Below are positions 6,726 through 14,109 of a DNA stretch of 17,069 nt, piece by piece; the first letter of the stretch is position 1, and each line of letters begins with the position of its first letter. The position numbers and the translations under genes are program-made. Origin of the DNA: DATEPR01 sp036503065 (GTDB taxonomy: Bacteria; Actinomycetota; Actinomycetes; Mycobacteriales; Pseudonocardiaceae); NCBI GenBank assembly GCA_036503065.1, contig DASXXM010000538.1, positions 1-17,069 of the forward strand, in the 5' to 3' direction. The notes under the pieces were generated by a model, which saw nothing but the letters and a program-made list of their open reading frames with translations, was not told where the DNA came from and did no database searches.

Positions 6726-7340
6726 TCACCGCCACCCTTCGTCCGTGTCGCAGCGTTCCGCGTCCACGGCCAGCAGCGCGCGCAGCCGGGCCAGGCAACG
6801 GCCGCGGGTCGGGCCGATGCTTCCCCGTGCGATGCCCAGCGCCACGCCCACCTCCTGGTAGCTGGGGCGATGGGTGAACGCCACCACCCGCATCAGCCGC
6901 TGGCAACGGTCGGAGAGCTGCGCGACCGCCCGCCACAGCTGCCTGCGCTGCTCGTCGGCGACGACCCACTCGTCGGGCCGGTCGGACGGGTCGGGCAGCC
7001 GGGCGAGCACGTCCTCGTCGGCACGCTCGGTCCGGCGGGCGCCGTTGACCCGCCAGGCCTCCCGCTTGGTCACCGTGATCAGCCAGCTCGTCAGCGCGAT
7101 CGGGCTGCGGATGCCCTGCAACGAGCCGAGCAGGCTCAGCCACGAGCCCTGCACCACGTCCGCCGCGGTCTCCTCGTCCAGTCCCTCGGACCGGGCGACG
7201 TGCCACAGCAACGGGGTCAGTTCGCGCACGATCTCGTCGAGCCCGGCCCGGTCACCGGCCTTCGCGTCCGCCAGCAGCGACGCCAGCCGAACGTACTGGT
7301 CCGGCTGGGCCGGCACCTGTCTGGCGTGGCTGGTCGGCAT
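6726..7340 (-). CDS. ECF-like sigma-70 family sigma factor
   Basis: This 204-aa protein has the two conserved sigma parts. Region 2 (about residues 25-100) includes ELTPLLWHVARSEGLDEETAADVVQGSW and SWLITVTKREAWR, and binds core polymerase and the -10 element. Region 4 (about 140-190) carries the helix-turn-helix SYQEVGVALGIARGSIGPTRGRCL, which recognises the -35 element. There is no region 1 or 3, as in ECF (group 4) factors. No zinc-binding anti-sigma (ZAS) or transmembrane anti-sigma gene is adjacent. ATG 7340 is preceded by GAGGGGGA; the longer in-frame start at 7370 would overlap the S8 gene and lacks such a site. The gene starts 11 bp after the S8 protease stop and ends 5 bp before the beta-sandwich gene, so the three are almost certainly one operon. 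Confidence 0.9.
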   Translation of the reverse strand: MPTSHARQVPAQPDQYVRLASLLADAKAGDRAGLDEIVRELTPLLWHVARSEGLDEETAADVVQGSWLSLLGSLQGIRSPIALTSWLITVTKREAWRVNGARRTERADEDVLARLPDPSDRPDEWVVADEQRRQLWRAVAQLSDRCQRLMRVVAFTHRPSYQEVGVALGIARGSIGPTRGRCLARLRALLAVDAERCDTDEGWR

Positions 7341-7351
7341 CGTCGTCCCCC

Positions 7352-8977
7352 TCAGTCGATCGTCTTCCACGCCGCGTTCGCCCGCTCCACCATCACCTGT
7401 CGGTCGGTCGCGGCCAGTCCCAGACCGGGATCGGTCGCGGCATTCCGTAACAATGCGTCAGCAAGTCGCGCCGCGCCCAGCGGCGCAGCGAAGGAGGTCC
7501 CGTCCCATACCGCGAAGCCGGCCTTGAAGTCGTCCGGATCGAGCGAGTCGCGATGGCGTCCCGGCACATCGTGGTCCGGCGTTGCGCTGCCCTGCACGTC
7601 GACCGGGTACGTGCTGACCACGGCGGCACCGGTGGCCCAGTAGTGCACCCACGAGCCGTCGTTGCTGAACAACGCCTTGCTGCCGTTGGGGTTCAGCGCG
7701 CCAACGCTGACCACCGGCGGGCCGCCGCCGTTGACCGAGGGCGCGGCCGCGAACGCCGCCGGGTAGAACCGGCGCGTCGTGGCGTCGTTGCCGGCGGCCG
7801 CCGCGACGAGCACGCCGTGGTGCAGCAGCCTGCCGATCACGTGCGCCAGGTGCGCGGTGTAGCCGCCGGGGGTCGGTGACTCGTCGAAGTAGCCCAGGGA
7901 CAGTGAGACCACGTCCACGAGCTGGCTCGCGTCGCCGTTGTGCTGGGCCAGCCGGACCTGCGCGGCGATCCGCCACAGCGCGAGCAGCACGTCGCCCTCG
8001 TAGATCACGCCATCGCTGTGCGTGACGCGGACCGCGAGCACCGTCGCGTCCGGTGCGACCTGGCGGACGATGCCGGCGATGAACGTGCCGTGGCCGGTGT
8101 CGGTATCCACGTCGCCGACGAGCGGTTCGGACGAGACCGGCCCGTCCCAGTAGTCCAACAGGAACTGGGTCGGCTGCCAGTTCGCCTGGTACTCCTGCTG
8201 GGTCAGGATGGCCTGCTGCAGGCCGGGCAGCACGGCCAGGAACCCGCCGGCCTGCGGTGCATGAGTGCGGTCGGCGAGGCCGAACCACGGGTGCGGCGCG
8301 ATGCCGCTGTCCAGCACGGCGATCACCGGTCGCCTGCCGGGCAGTTCGCTCAACGCGTGGCGGTGCGGTGGTGCCGCGGCCAGCGCCACCGGGATCCGGT
8401 TGCCGGCGCTCCCCCGCACGTACGAGCCGTTGGCCGTGCTGCCGCTGGACTCCCACGAGCCCGGCGTGCCGCTGATGGTCACCGTGCTGGTCAACAGATG
8501 TTCCACCGAGATCCGCTCGACAACAGCGGGCGACAGCATCGGCTGCTCCCCGGACGCGGCCGCGCGCAGCCGCTGCAGCGCCACCCACGAGTCCACTTCG
8601 GTCGGCACGGCGCCCGGCCGGACCCGCAGTGTCACGGCGCGTGGCAGCTGGTCGAGATAGTCCAGATAGGGCAGCAGGTCCTCGCCGAGCCGGGCCAGCG
8701 GCGGTGGCGGCACGAGTTGCAGCCCGACCTCGCCCAGTATCCGGTTGATCAGGTTCAGCGTGTCGCCGTCACGCAGCACGTCCTCGGGGATCAGCAGGCT
8801 GGCCGACCGGTAGACGGTGGGCCGCGGTCGCGCCCAGCCCGCGGCCACCACCGCAGAACTCGGGCCGAGCACCCGGGCACCGTGGCGGTCGAGGATCCGT
8901 TGCGGCAGGAACGGTTGGAAGGTCTCATCGGCCGGCGAGTCCGGGCCGGGATCGCGTCGGTTGAACTGGACCGCCAT
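7352..8977 (-). CDS. Cytosolic subtilisin-like S8 family serine protease
   Basis: This 541-aa protein has the full S8 catalytic set: Asp223 in VIAVLDSGI, His296 in TGHGTFIAG, oxyanion Asn397 in AAAAGND, and Ser495 in DGTSFAAPL. The catalytic domain covers about residues 215-520. About 200 residues before it have no similarity I recognise. They include repeated beta/alpha elements with LLPYLDYLDQLPRAVTLRVRPG, and may be a pro-domain or a sensing or docking domain. No signal peptide or membrane anchor is present, which is unusual for subtilases (mostly secreted) and implies action inside the cell. ATG 8977 has AAGGAGAC at good spacing. It is the first gene of the minus-strand operon with the sigma factor and the beta-sandwich protein, and lies upstream of the CHAT protease gene. 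Confidence 0.92.
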   Translation of the reverse strand: MAVQFNRRDPGPDSPADETFQPFLPQRILDRHGARVLGPSSAVVAAGWARPRPTVYRSASLLIPEDVLRDGDTLNLINRILGEVGLQLVPPPPLARLGEDLLPYLDYLDQLPRAVTLRVRPGAVPTEVDSWVALQRLRAAASGEQPMLSPAVVERISVEHLLTSTVTISGTPGSWESSGSTANGSYVRGSAGNRIPVALAAAPPHRHALSELPGRRPVIAVLDSGIAPHPWFGLADRTHAPQAGGFLAVLPGLQQAILTQQEYQANWQPTQFLLDYWDGPVSSEPLVGDVDTDTGHGTFIAGIVRQVAPDATVLAVRVTHSDGVIYEGDVLLALWRIAAQVRLAQHNGDASQLVDVVSLSLGYFDESPTPGGYTAHLAHVIGRLLHHGVLVAAAAGNDATTRRFYPAAFAAAPSVNGGGPPVVSVGALNPNGSKALFSNDGSWVHYWATGAAVVSTYPVDVQGSATPDHDVPGRHRDSLDPDDFKAGFAVWDGTSFAAPLGAARLADALLRNAATDPGLGLAATDRQVMVERANAAWKTID

Positions 8978-9020
8978 GTGGGCTGTCTCCTTGGACGTGG
9001 TGCGACTATCTGGGAGGTGC

Positions 9021-9028
9021 GAGTCTCA
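9021..9028. promoter_or_regulatory. GAGTCTCA octamer shared with the CHAT upstream region
   Basis: The octamer GAGTCTCA lies 44 bp upstream of the S8 protease start. The same eight bases occur at 6051-6058 (35 bp upstream of the CHAT start) and at 6173-6180 inside the tandem repeat. I noticed no other copy in the window. It may be a regulatory motif common to both promoters, for example part of the target of the operon's own sigma factor. The distance to possible -10 boxes differs between the two promoters. Confidence 0.3.
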
Positions 9029-9090
9029 GGCAGGTAAGTACGCCCATGAGGACACGAAATCGTAACGAAGGACGGCGGTAAGGTCGTCTC

Positions 9091-10062
9091 GTGGACTACG
9101 TGAAGCTTGGTTCGACCGGACTGGACGTCTCAAAACTGTGTCTCGGGTGCATGAGCTTCGGTGAGCCCGGCCGGGGCAACCATGCCTGGAGCCTGGACGA
9201 GGAGGCCAGCCGCCCCTTCATCCGCAGGGCGGTCGAGGCCGGGATCAACTTCTTCGACACGGCCAACGTCTACAGCGACGGCAGCAGCGAGGAGATCACC
9301 GGCCGGGCGCTGGCCGAGTACGCCAACCGCGACGAGATCGTGCTCGCCACGAAGGTGTACTTCCAGACCCACGACGGCCCGAACGGCCAGGGCCTGTCCC
9401 GTAAGGCGATCATGGCCGAGATCGACAACAGCCTGCGCAGGCTGGGCACCGACTTCGTCGACCTGTACCAGATCCACCGCTGGGACCCGCGGACACCGAT
9501 CGAGGAGACCATGTCGGCGCTGCACGACGTGGTCAAGGCCGGCAAGGCCCGCTACCTCGGGGCGTCCTCGATGTGGGCGTGGCAGTTCGCCAAGGCCCAG
9601 CAGGTCGCCGAGCGCAACGGGTGGACGCGGTTCGCCACCATGCAGAACCACTACAACCTGCTCTACCGCGAGGAGGAGCGGGAGATGCTGCCGCTGTGCG
9701 CGGACCAGGGCATCGGCGTGATCCCGTGGAGCCCGCTGGCGCGCGGCAAGCTGACGCGGGACTGGGACGAGTCGACCGCCCGCGCCGAGACCGACCCGTT
9801 CGGCAAGCTCCTCTACGTCGACACCGACCGGGTGATCGTCGAGCGGGTCGCCGAGGTGGCCGCCGCGCGCGGCGTGTCGCGGGCCCAGGTCGCGCTGGCC
9901 TGGGTGCTGCGCAACCCGGTGATCACCGCGCCGATCGTGGGCACTTCCAAGCCGCACCACCTGGAAGACGCCCTGGCCGCGTTGGACGTCGACCTGACGG
10001 AGGACGAGGTGAAGCAGCTGACGGAGCCGTACACGCCGCACGAGGTCGCCGGCTTCGTCTGA
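9091..10062 (+). CDS. Aldo/keto reductase
   Basis: This 323-aa protein is of standard length for the NADP(H)-dependent AKR (alpha/beta)8 barrels, which reduce aldehydes and ketones. The catalytic tetrad is present: Asp56 and Tyr61 in FFDTANVYS, Lys88 in LATKVYF, and His129 in YQIHRWD. The cofactor-binding end is PIVGTSKPHHLEDAL. Its pattern (YVKLGSTGLDVSKLCLGCMSFG at the start, and LPLCADQGIGVIPWSPLARGKL) is that of the soluble bacterial AKRs related to E. coli YajO; the substrate cannot be predicted. The start is GTG 9091. TAAGGT (9079-9084) lies 6 nt upstream and may be either a weak ribosome binding site or the -10 box of a leaderless transcript. It is divergent from the S8 operon and 31 bp ahead of the S15 hydrolase gene, so co-transcription with the latter is possible. 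Confidence 0.93.
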   Translation: MDYVKLGSTGLDVSKLCLGCMSFGEPGRGNHAWSLDEEASRPFIRRAVEAGINFFDTANVYSDGSSEEITGRALAEYANRDEIVLATKVYFQTHDGPNGQGLSRKAIMAEIDNSLRRLGTDFVDLYQIHRWDPRTPIEETMSALHDVVKAGKARYLGASSMWAWQFAKAQQVAERNGWTRFATMQNHYNLLYREEEREMLPLCADQGIGVIPWSPLARGKLTRDWDESTARAETDPFGKLLYVDTDRVIVERVAEVAAARGVSRAQVALAWVLRNPVITAPIVGTSKPHHLEDALAALDVDLTEDEVKQLTEPYTPHEVAGFV

Positions 10063-10093
10063 GCCGGGCCCGTTCGGCCTACGGAGGTGCCCG

Positions 10094-11797
10094 ATGAGAC
10101 GGCTTCTGTTGGTGGTCGTGCTCGTCGCGCTCCTGCCTGCGCTGCCGGCGGCGGCAGTTCCGCCGCGGCCCGTGTCCACTCCCGTCCACGAAACGACGGA
10201 CAGCTATTCCTATGCCAACGCCATCCGGCAGTCGGCGTGGGTGGACACCGGGCACGGCCGGGTCGTGGCGGACATCATCCGCCCCCGAGAGCTGGACAGG
10301 ACGGCCAAGATCCCGGTGATCATGGAGGCCGGGCCGTACTTCACGTGCTGCGGGCGCGGCAACCAACTCCAGACGAAGACGTACTCCGCCGGCAACCCGG
10401 TCGGTTTTCCCTTGTTCTATGACAACTACTTCGTGCCGCGCGGCTATGCGGTCGTGCTGGTCGACCTGGCCGGCACGGGTCGCTCGCCGGGCTGCGTCGA
10501 CGCGGGCGGGCCGTCGGACATCCGGTCGGCGTCGGCGGTGATCGACTGGCTGAACGGCCGCGGCACGGCCTACACCAGCCTGACGAGTGCGGTCAGCGCC
10601 ACGGCGTACTGGTCCGACGGCAACGTCGGCATGATCGGCAAGTCGTGGGACGGCACGATCGCAGAAGGTGTCGCGTCGACAGGGATCGCCGGGCTGAAGA
10701 CCATTGTGCCGATCGCGTCGATCAGCGACTGGTACGACTACTTCCGGGCGTCCGGCGCGCCGCTGGCCAGGGAGAACCTGGGCTCGCTCGCCGCAGTGGT
10801 GTCGTCCTGCGCGGTCAGCGCCCTCAACGCGGGGTCACCCGCCAACGGCGACTTCACCCCCACGTATGCCGCCCGCGACTACGTCACGAACGCCGGCAAG
10901 GTGCGGGCCAGCGTGTTCATCGCGAACGGCCTGAACGACCACAACGTGCCGACGATCAACTTCGGCCAGTGGTGGCAGGCGTTGCCTCCGTCGGTACCGA
11001 AGATGATCTGGCTGTCCCAGGCGGGCCACGTCGACCCGTTCGACTACCGACGCACCGCGTGGGTGAACGAACTGCACCGCTGGTTCGACCACTACCTGAT
11101 GGGCATCGACAATGGTGTGGAATACGACCCGCAGGCCGCCATCGAGCGCGCCCCCGACCAGTGGGTTTCGTATGCCGCATGGCCGATCCCCGGCACAAGG
11201 GCCACCGTGTGGCACCCGACCCCCGGCACATTGGGCCCCGTTGCCGCCACGCTCGGCACATCGGCCACCTTCACCGATGGCGCGGACCGGCTCAGCTATT
11301 CGACCGCCCCACTGACCAGACCCACCACGATCTCCGGCACCGTCACGATCACACTGACCGTATCATCGTCCACATCGGACGCACGGCTGTCGGCGTTCCT
11401 GGTCGACCACGGCCCGACAACAATCCGCGCCGACGCGGGCGGCGGCATCACGACCCTGGCAACCAAATCCTGCTGGGGCGACAGCACAGCCACCGACTCG
11501 GCGTGCTACTTCAACACAGCGCCCAACACGGTGTCGGTATCGGACGACGTGTTCGATCGAGGCTGGGCGGACCTGGGCCACTACGCAACCCTGGCCAACA
11601 AACAGCCGTTGACACCGGGCCGGCCGTACACGATCACGTTCCCCATGAACAGCACCGACCACACCATCCCGGCCGGCCACACCCTCTCCCTGATCATCGG
11701 CGGCACGGACAACGGCTACATCGACGGCCCGTCAAGCCACCCGACCCTGACGGTCGACCTGGCCGCCAGTTCGGTACTACTGCCGTTGGCACGCTGA
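10094..11797 (+). CDS. Secreted X-Pro dipeptidyl-peptidase-like hydrolase (S15/CocE family)
   Basis: This 567-aa protein starts with a signal peptide (MRRLLLVVVLVALLPALPAAA, with probable cleavage after Ala-Ala-Ala near residue 21). An alpha/beta-hydrolase domain follows (about 40-325), then a C-terminal beta-sandwich (about 345-565) as in PepX/CocE proteins. The triad is recognisable: Ser184 in IGKSWDG, Asp282 in NGLNDHNV, and His312 in SQAGHVDPF. Family members remove Xaa-Pro dipeptides from peptides or cleave esters; the GxSWxG nucleophile motif fits the peptidase branch. Cysteines at C84/C85, C134 and C239 suggest disulfides, in keeping with export. ATG 10094 is preceded by GGAGG (10083-10087). 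It lies 31 bp after the aldo/keto reductase, so the two may share a transcript, though the functions show no obvious link. Confidence 0.9.
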   Translation: MRRLLLVVVLVALLPALPAAAVPPRPVSTPVHETTDSYSYANAIRQSAWVDTGHGRVVADIIRPRELDRTAKIPVIMEAGPYFTCCGRGNQLQTKTYSAGNPVGFPLFYDNYFVPRGYAVVLVDLAGTGRSPGCVDAGGPSDIRSASAVIDWLNGRGTAYTSLTSAVSATAYWSDGNVGMIGKSWDGTIAEGVASTGIAGLKTIVPIASISDWYDYFRASGAPLARENLGSLAAVVSSCAVSALNAGSPANGDFTPTYAARDYVTNAGKVRASVFIANGLNDHNVPTINFGQWWQALPPSVPKMIWLSQAGHVDPFDYRRTAWVNELHRWFDHYLMGIDNGVEYDPQAAIERAPDQWVSYAAWPIPGTRATVWHPTPGTLGPVAATLGTSATFTDGADRLSYSTAPLTRPTTISGTVTITLTVSSSTSDARLSAFLVDHGPTTIRADAGGGITTLATKSCWGDSTATDSACYFNTAPNTVSVSDDVFDRGWADLGHYATLANKQPLTPGRPYTITFPMNSTDHTIPAGHTLSLIIGGTDNGYIDGPSSHPTLTVDLAASSVLLPLAR

Positions 11798-11814
11798 CCG
11801 CCGTTCTTTAGTCT
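11786..11814 (+). promoter_or_regulatory. Leaderless promoter of the deaminase-like gene
   Basis: TTGGCA (11786-11791), a 17-nt spacer and TAGTCT (11809-11814) form a good sigma-70 promoter. The GTG start at 11822 follows the -10 box after 7 nt, so transcription would start at or near the GTG. No ribosome binding site is present. The -35 box lies inside the end of the preceding hydrolase gene. Confidence 0.6.
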
Positions 11815-11821
11815 GGCCGGC

Positions 11822-12793
11822 GTGCGGGATCTGGTGGCGTTGCCCAAGGCGCACCTGCATGTGCACCTGGAGAGTGCGATCCGGTGGTCGACGCTGCGGG
11901 AAATCGGCGCGGCCAACGGGGTCGACGTGCCGACCGGCCGGACATCGTTCGCCGGTTTCGCCGCGTTCGCCGCGCACAACAGGCTGGTGCGGGCCTGTCT
12001 GCGTCGGCCTGCGGACTTCGTTCGGGTCGGCCGGGAGTTCTGTGTCGACCAGGCCACCGACGGGGTCGGGTACGTGGAGGTGACGTTCACGGCCGCGTCG
12101 CACGAGGAACGGCTCGGTGCGCCGGACATGCCGTTGGCGGCGTTGTCGGAGGGTCTGGCACTCGGCCGGGCCGACACCGGCATCGAGTGCCGGGTCCTGC
12201 TGGACCATCCGCGCCGCCGGTCGGTCACCCGCGCCTGGCGCACCCTGGAACTGGCGCTGCGGCACGACGCGGTCGGCATCGGCCTGGCCGGTGCCGAATC
12301 CCACCCGGTCGAGCCGTTCGCCGCCGTGTTCGCGGCGGCCGACGAAGCCGGGATCCGGTTGGTGCACCATGCCGGCGAGGAGTGCGGACCGGCCAGCATT
12401 CGGTCCGCGGTCGGCGTGGGGCGCGCGGACCGGATCGGCCACGGCATTCGCGCTGTCGACGACCCGGAGTTGCTGGCCGAACTGCGTACGCGGGCGATTC
12501 CGCTCGAGGTGTGTCCGTCGTCCAACGTGGCGCTGGGTCTGGTGCGGTCGATGGCGGATCATCCGCTGCCGCGGTTGCTGGCCGCCGGCCTCACGGTGAC
12601 ACTGAATGCCGACATCCCAACGAGCGTTGGCACATCGCTGTCCGAGGAGTACCGGCGGGTCCGCGACACCTTCGCCCTCGACGACGCCGCCATGGCCAAC
12701 CTGGCCAGAGCCGCCGTGCGTGCCTCGTTCGCCGCTACCGCAACGAAAAACCGCCTGGCGGACGGCATCGACGCCTGGCTGGCCGAGCCCTGA
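11822..12793 (+). CDS. Adenosine deaminase-like metallohydrolase with altered substrate pocket
   Basis: This 323-aa protein is of the usual length for the adenosine deaminase family, zinc enzymes that hydrolyse a purine amino group. The metal and catalytic residues are present: His13/His15 in HLHVHL, His183 and Glu186 in HHAGE, His207 in RIGHG, and Asp264 in LNADIP. Spacings 183-207-264 match mouse ADA 214-238-295 exactly. Substrate-side residues differ: the Asp after the zinc Asp (DD in ADA) is Ile265, the G-x-D-L-A-G-x-E motif reads GIGLAGAE, and HLDG/HLEG reads HLES. It is therefore probably an active zinc hydrolase with another substrate, or an altered ADA; I would not call it Add. The start is GTG 11822 with a leaderless promoter. 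It converges with the next gene with a 5-bp gap. Confidence 0.85.
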   Translation: MRDLVALPKAHLHVHLESAIRWSTLREIGAANGVDVPTGRTSFAGFAAFAAHNRLVRACLRRPADFVRVGREFCVDQATDGVGYVEVTFTAASHEERLGAPDMPLAALSEGLALGRADTGIECRVLLDHPRRRSVTRAWRTLELALRHDAVGIGLAGAESHPVEPFAAVFAAADEAGIRLVHHAGEECGPASIRSAVGVGRADRIGHGIRAVDDPELLAELRTRAIPLEVCPSSNVALGLVRSMADHPLPRLLAAGLTVTLNADIPTSVGTSLSEEYRRVRDTFALDDAAMANLARAAVRASFAATATKNRLADGIDAWLAEP

Positions 12794-12798
12794 TGCCG

Positions 12799-13707
12799 CT
12801 ACGGCCCGACGTCCCACGTGGCCAGTCGGTCGATCCCGATTCCGGTGGTCAACAAGCGTTCCTTGCGGTTGCCGAGCAGGCGCTGCGTCCAGTTCACGAA
12901 ACCACCGTCCGCCACGTCGAACCGCCTGTCACCGTCGACGAGAACCGCCTGAAACGCGAAGCCCGTGTAGTAGTCGCGGCCGGCCTCCCGATCCGGGTGG
13001 TCGACGACGGTCACGTCGGGCAGCGCCGCCCGCACCGCGTCGACGACGACCGCGTACCGCGGCTGCCACGCGGTGAGCCGCAGTTCCACCTGGCCGGGTA
13101 GGGCGGTGGCCACGTAACGCAGGTGCTCGACCGCGTGCCGCCGCTCGAACGCCAGGTCGCCGGTGTCCCGGCCTGCGGTGACCATGCCGAACAGGCCGAA
13201 GTGCGCCGACAACCCGGGCGCCCGCAACGCCTGCGCGCGCACCACGCGCTGCGCCGCCGCGAGCCGCACCTCAGTGGTCGACCGGGGGCCGAGTTGCTGC
13301 CGCGCGTCGGCCGCGACCAGCGCCAGGCCGTTCGTCGGGTCGGCGGCGACCTCGTTGCCGCGCACCGTCGCCAGCACCTTGTCCTGGTGCACAGGGCCGA
13401 CGACCGAGTGCAGCCCCAGCGGCGCGACAGGTGCCAACGTCACCGGCTGGAAACCCGTTGGCAGCAAGGAGATCAGCCGGTCCTCGGTGGCACGCAGCAG
13501 CGCGTGGGGCAGTTCGGCCGGTGTCACGAAACGATCCTCGCGGTAGCGGCGGAACACGTCGGCCGGGCTGAGCCGCTGGGTGCGCAGCCGCAGCACGCGC
13601 AGCAGCAGCGTGGTCAGGTCGGCGCCGGACAGGCCGACCAGCCGGTCCGTGATCGCCGGGTCGCCCGACTGCCGCACGACCCTGGCCAGTGGCGAAGTCA
13701 TGGCCAT
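12799..13707 (-). CDS. HisRS/HisZ-like class II aminoacyl-tRNA synthetase core paralogue
   Basis: This is a 302-aa protein. The C-terminal part carries motifs of the histidyl-tRNA synthetase catalytic core in order. GRDYYTGFAFQ (about 243-253) corresponds to RGLDYYTGTVFE, FDVADGG (about 263-269) to the GGRYD region, and GIGIDRL (289-295) to motif 3 with its Arg. Upstream, FGLFGMVTAGRDTG and VAPLGLHSVVGPVHQDKVLA resemble other core segments. The protein ends right after motif 3, so the anticodon-binding domain is absent and it cannot be an ordinary HisRS. HisZ, the ATP-phosphoribosyltransferase regulator, has this form, but actinobacteria generally use long HisG without HisZ. The function is therefore unknown. 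ATG 13707 is chosen, with GGGGTGG upstream; an in-frame ATG at 13701 is possible, and the more distal start at 13737 is a TTG. It is divergent from cutA. Confidence 0.65.
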   Translation of the reverse strand: MAMTSPLARVVRQSGDPAITDRLVGLSGADLTTLLLRVLRLRTQRLSPADVFRRYREDRFVTPAELPHALLRATEDRLISLLPTGFQPVTLAPVAPLGLHSVVGPVHQDKVLATVRGNEVAADPTNGLALVAADARQQLGPRSTTEVRLAAAQRVVRAQALRAPGLSAHFGLFGMVTAGRDTGDLAFERRHAVEHLRYVATALPGQVELRLTAWQPRYAVVVDAVRAALPDVTVVDHPDREAGRDYYTGFAFQAVLVDGDRRFDVADGGFVNWTQRLLGNRKERLLTTGIGIDRLATWDVGP

Positions 13708-13754
13708 GGGTACCACCCCGAACCGGCCGACCGCCAACGACTTACGCTCGTGGG

Positions 13755-14078
13755 ATGACGGAACACTGTCTCGTTCTGACCACAGTGGACAGTTCGGACG
13801 CGGCGAACCTGCTGGCCCGGGTGGCGGTCGAGGCGCGGGCGGCGGCGTGCGTGCAGGTCGTCGGGCCGATCAGCAGCACCTACCGGTGGGACGGCGAGCT
13901 CACCACCGACCAGGAATGGCAGGTGCAGTTCAAGACGACCGTCGACGCGCTCGACCGGCTGCGCGAACTGATCACCGCGCACCACACCTATGACCTGCCC
14001 GAGATCCTCGCCGTGCCGGTGCTCGGCGGCAGCGCCGCATACCTGCGGTGGGTCACCGACGAGACACGGCCGAACTGA
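13755..14078 (+). CDS. cutA: CutA-family divalent-ion tolerance protein
   Basis: This 107-aa protein is of the normal length for CutA, a small trimeric PII-like ferredoxin-fold protein. Family features are visible: the N-terminal strand LVLTTVDSSDAANLLARVAVEARAAACVQV, then ISSTYRWDGELTTDQEWQVQFKT, then HHTYDLPEILAVPVLGGSAAYLRWV. These match the family pattern SxYRWxGxI...E..L..KT, H-x-Y-x-x-PE, and YLxW. Bacterial CutA was linked to copper tolerance in E. coli, but its biochemical role is unsettled. ATG 13755 lies 6 nt after TACGCT (13743-13748), so translation is probably leaderless. The next gene, an SGNH hydrolase, has its own putative -10 box, so co-transcription is not required. Confidence 0.92.
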   Translation: MTEHCLVLTTVDSSDAANLLARVAVEARAAACVQVVGPISSTYRWDGELTTDQEWQVQFKTTVDALDRLRELITAHHTYDLPEILAVPVLGGSAAYLRWVTDETRPN

Positions 14079-14109
14079 ACCGATGCACTCACCCCGTAGA
14101 CTCGGCCCG

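Noticed and set aside
6089..6877. Plus-strand open frame starting with a Ser-His-rich repeat peptide across the tandem array
   Set aside because: It is antisense to the well-supported beta-sandwich and sigma genes, its start lies inside the SOS box, and the only purine-rich stretch is too close to the internal ATG. The open frame follows from the three-base spacing of the repeats.
13687..13737. Longer start (TTG 13737) for the HisRS-like gene
   Set aside because: The added residues lie in the divergent promoter region next to cutA. ATG 13707 has a better ribosome binding site.
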